Below, piece after piece: positions 62,901-64,000 of a DNA stretch of 64,000 nucleotides. The notes beneath the pieces were generated by a model. That model was not told where the DNA came from. It saw only the letters and a list, made by a program, of their open reading frames with translations, and ran no database searches. A program made the translations under genes and the position numbers. The stretch is from Flavobacterium suncheonense GH29-5 = DSM 17707. Its GTDB lineage: Bacteria; Bacteroidota; Bacteroidia; Flavobacteriales; Flavobacteriaceae. The stretch's first letter is position 1. Each line of letters begins with the position of its first letter. The stretch covers positions 1 through 64,000 of the forward strand of contig NZ_AUCZ01000007.1 of assembly GCF_000430025.1 (NCBI RefSeq), in the 5' to 3' direction.

Positions 62901-64000
62901 CTTCCGATTTGAAATAGTATTCCTGATTTGGCAAGCCGTAACGGTAACCGCGCCCTCTTCCGATTGGCGTAGCCTGTTTTTCACCGTCTTTTACACACAA
63001 TAAAATATCGTGGGCATTGGCGTCTTCTTTGGCTACGTAGTAGGTATTGTTAGTGGCAATCAGTTTGATGTTGTGCTTTCGGGCAAAGGCAATCAGGGTT
63101 TGGTTCACGCGGTTTTCGTCTTCCTGATGGTGGCGCATGATTTCGATGTAGAAATCGTCTCCGAATTGGGTTTTCCACCAGATAAGCGCTTCTTCGGCCT
63201 GATTTTCACCGATATTTAAAATTTTGCTCGGAATTTCCCCATAGAGGTTTCCGGACAAAACGATAAGGTCTTCTTTGTATTGTTCGACTACCGAGCGGTT
63301 GATGCGTGGTACATAATAAAACCCTTCCGTGTAGGCAATGGACGCCATTTTGGCCAGATTGTGGTAGCCTTTTTTGTTCTTGGCCAGGAAAACCACCTGA
63401 TAGCCGTTGTCTTTTTTGGTCTTGTCTTTATGGTCGTCGCAGATATTGAACGTGCAGCCTACAATGGGTTTTACTATGGTTTCTGTTGGAGCTTCCCCGT
63501 TTTCTTCCGCGGCTTTGTTTTTGGCTTCGGCAGCTTTGTTGTGGTTGAACACGGCACTTACGAAATGAAAGGCGCCCATCATGTTGCCGATGTCGGTCAT
63601 GGCTACCGCCGGCATTTTGTTCTTTACTGCGGCATTGACCAACGCATTAACGGAAATCGTAGACTGCAGTACCGAAAACTGGGTGTGATTATGCAGGTGC
63701 GCAAACGCCGCATGCTCCAAATCTTTTTTATCTTCTTCGGAAACGGCCTGCCCGACTTCCTCCTGCTGGATTTGTTTTAAACGCGCCCGGATTGCATCGG
63801 AAGCTTTTTTCAGGTTGATGTGCTGCAACCCGATGAGCTGAATTTCCTGCGGATTGTTTTCGCGGAAACGGCCGTAATAATCTTCGGTGACGTCGAGTTC
63901 TTCTTTGGTAAAAACCTCGCGTTTGATTAATTCGAGAAAACAGCGTGTCGTGGCTTCCACGTCGGCGGTGGCGTTGTGGGCTTCGGCAAAGGGTTCTCCG
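59962..64000 (-). CDS. dnaE: DNA polymerase III alpha subunit with N-terminal exonuclease, 5' end outside window
   Basis: Replicative polymerase. More than 1345 residues are visible and the frame stays open to the window edge. Its first visible residues EPFAEAHNATADVEATTRCF are the HxAxxD (Exo III) end of a DnaQ-type proofreading domain, so this is the fused form found in flavobacteria. A PHP domain follows (FAHLHNHTQFSVL), then the polymerase core with GPGRGSAAGSAVAYCLGI, the catalytic PDIDIDFDDEGRG and the fingers, a helix-hairpin-helix region, and an OB domain (about VGKNIAVGGIVTNVQH). A Val at 63960 could be taken as a GTG start but lies within this conserved domain. Confidence 0.95.
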   Translation of the reverse strand, partial: GEPFAEAHNATADVEATTRCFLELIKREVFTKEELDVTEDYYGRFRENNPQEIQLIGLQHINLKKASDAIRARLKQIQQEEVGQAVSEEDKKDLEHAAFAHLHNHTQFSVLQSTISVNALVNAAVKNKMPAVAMTDIGNMMGAFHFVSAVFNHNKAAEAKNKAAEENGEAPTETIVKPIVGCTFNICDDHKDKTKKDNGYQVVFLAKNKKGYHNLAKMASIAYTEGFYYVPRINRSVVEQYKEDLIVLSGNLYGEIPSKILNIGENQAEEALIWWKTQFGDDFYIEIMRHHQEDENRVNQTLIAFARKHNIKLIATNNTYYVAKEDANAHDILLCVKDGEKQATPIGRGRGYRYGLPNQEYYFKSEAEMKKLFADLPEAIINIQEIIDKIEAYSLYRDVLLPKFDIPDEFKVEEDKADGGVRGENAYLRHLTMEGAKRRYQEITPEIQERLDFELLTISNSGYPGYFLIVQDFIAEARKMGVSVGPGRGSAAGSAVAYCLGITNIDPIKYDLLFERFLNPDRVSMPDIDIDFDDEGRGLVMDYVINKYGANQVAQIITYGKMATKSAIRDTARVLDLPLFEADRIAKLIPGMMPSKWNLARFLAEDESEVKKALKSSEEFDRVKELIAIANEEDLAGETIQQAKMLEGSLRNTGIHACGVIITPDDITNFVPVTTAKDSDLYVTQFDNSVAESAGLLKMDFLGLKTLTLIKDTVKLVKYRTGIQLDPDTFPIDDQKTYELFQRGETVGIFQYESPGMQKYMKELKPTVFGDLIAMNALYRPGPLEYIPSFVRRKNGEEPITYDLDACEEYLSETYGITVYQEQVMLLSQKLANFSKGDADVLRKAMGKKQKDVLDKMKSKFIDQAKANGHDEQKLDKIWTDWEAFASYAFNKSHSTCYAWIAYQTAYLKAHYPAEYMAAVLSNNMNDIKQVSFFMEECKRMGLQVLGPDVNESFYKFTVNDQGAVRFGMGAIKGVGEGAVKTIVECRKEGKYKSIFDLAKRIDLRAANKKAFENLALAGGFDCFENTHRAQYFHHDGDNITFLEKAMRYGSKTQENENSSQVSLFGDASEVQIPEPTVPPCEEWHTMEKLAKEKEVVGIYISGHPLDDYKFEMKYFCPTRLEALKDLTPFVGKNIAVGGIVTNVQHRVAKNGKGWATFNLEGYDESYEFRIFDEEYLKFRHYLGQNHFVYIRLNVKEGWINKETGKRSDPRLQFVDVIQLQDVLPKFSKKLILQFSIADLREQLIMELNELFKANAGETTVTFEVMELERVKTIVEVPVVNEMNDSDEVGDADENLDEMELTVPEEKEEIRIVTKLSMPSRKLKVGISNTVLNELERLQVNFRLN

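Noticed and set aside
63280..63780. Plus-strand frame of 166 codons opposite dnaE
   Set aside because: The opposite strand carries the conserved PHP-domain region; the frame is a shadow.

Overview
The window is a piece of a Bacteroidota chromosome, almost certainly Flavobacteriaceae and close to Flavobacterium. The evidence is the promoter style (TTG, 18-20 bp spacer, then TAnnTTTG, seen before most tRNA genes and several protein genes), the lack of Shine-Dalgarno sequences, moderate GC with AT-rich gaps, and marker genes: a class II HMG-CoA reductase with a GYDIA-type GHMP kinase, a DNA polymerase III alpha subunit with a fused exonuclease domain, DUF4407 and GxxExxY proteins, and a propeller-type hybrid sensor kinase. 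Most of it is ordinary, densely packed core genome. There are four tRNA genes (Phe, Leu, two Asp) and no rRNA, CRISPR array or prophage.

Layout. 1-1.05 kb: truncated IS256-family element. 1.07-7.65 kb: Prc protease, then surE, a small membrane protein, lpxB and a ComEC/Rec2 protein. 7.6-15.8 kb, minus strand: a peptide-use cluster (dipeptidyl peptidase IV followed by three POT peptide transporters) and two exported thioredoxin-like proteins. 16-24.9 kb: a sensor kinase of about 2170 residues, HMG-CoA reductase and a GHMP kinase. 24.9-29.9 kb, minus strand: coaX, an outer-membrane barrel, lptC, a 58-residue membrane protein and a PpiD-like foldase. 30-39.2 kb: tRNA-Phe, then AsmA-like, DUF885, NTF2-like, RluF-type and UbiA-type genes, mevalonate kinase and diphosphomevalonate decarboxylase. 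39.3-47.8 kb: TspO, helix-hairpin-helix protein, flavoprotein, phosphodiesterase, tRNA-Leu, M20 dipeptidase, an internally duplicated secreted protein, DUF4407 and a PH-SHOCT protein. 47.8-53.1 kb is the most accessory part: a low-GC pair of small lipoprotein genes, one frameshifted, a GxxExxY gene interrupted at its signature tyrosine, hemW, a lipoprotein and an orphan C-terminal fragment. 53.1-64 kb: ruvC, a flippase-like protein, GT2, EamA transporter, two tRNA-Asp genes, DUF58, trxA and dnaE running off the edge.

How the genes fit together. Two separated loci (22.6-24.9 and 36.1-39.2 kb) hold most of the mevalonate pathway plus a UbiA prenyltransferase. The 27-30 kb genes and lpxB serve envelope building. 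The DPP-IV/POT block fits growth on peptides.

The most notable items are the multi-membrane-span hybrid sensor; the facing pairs of dispersed repeats around GxxExxY, trxA and the DUF4407/PH junction; the A7 frameshift in a cysteine-rich lipoprotein; hairpin terminators that overlap stop codons; and a GHMP kinase that could fill the phosphomevalonate kinase step. No clearly new multi-gene system is visible.
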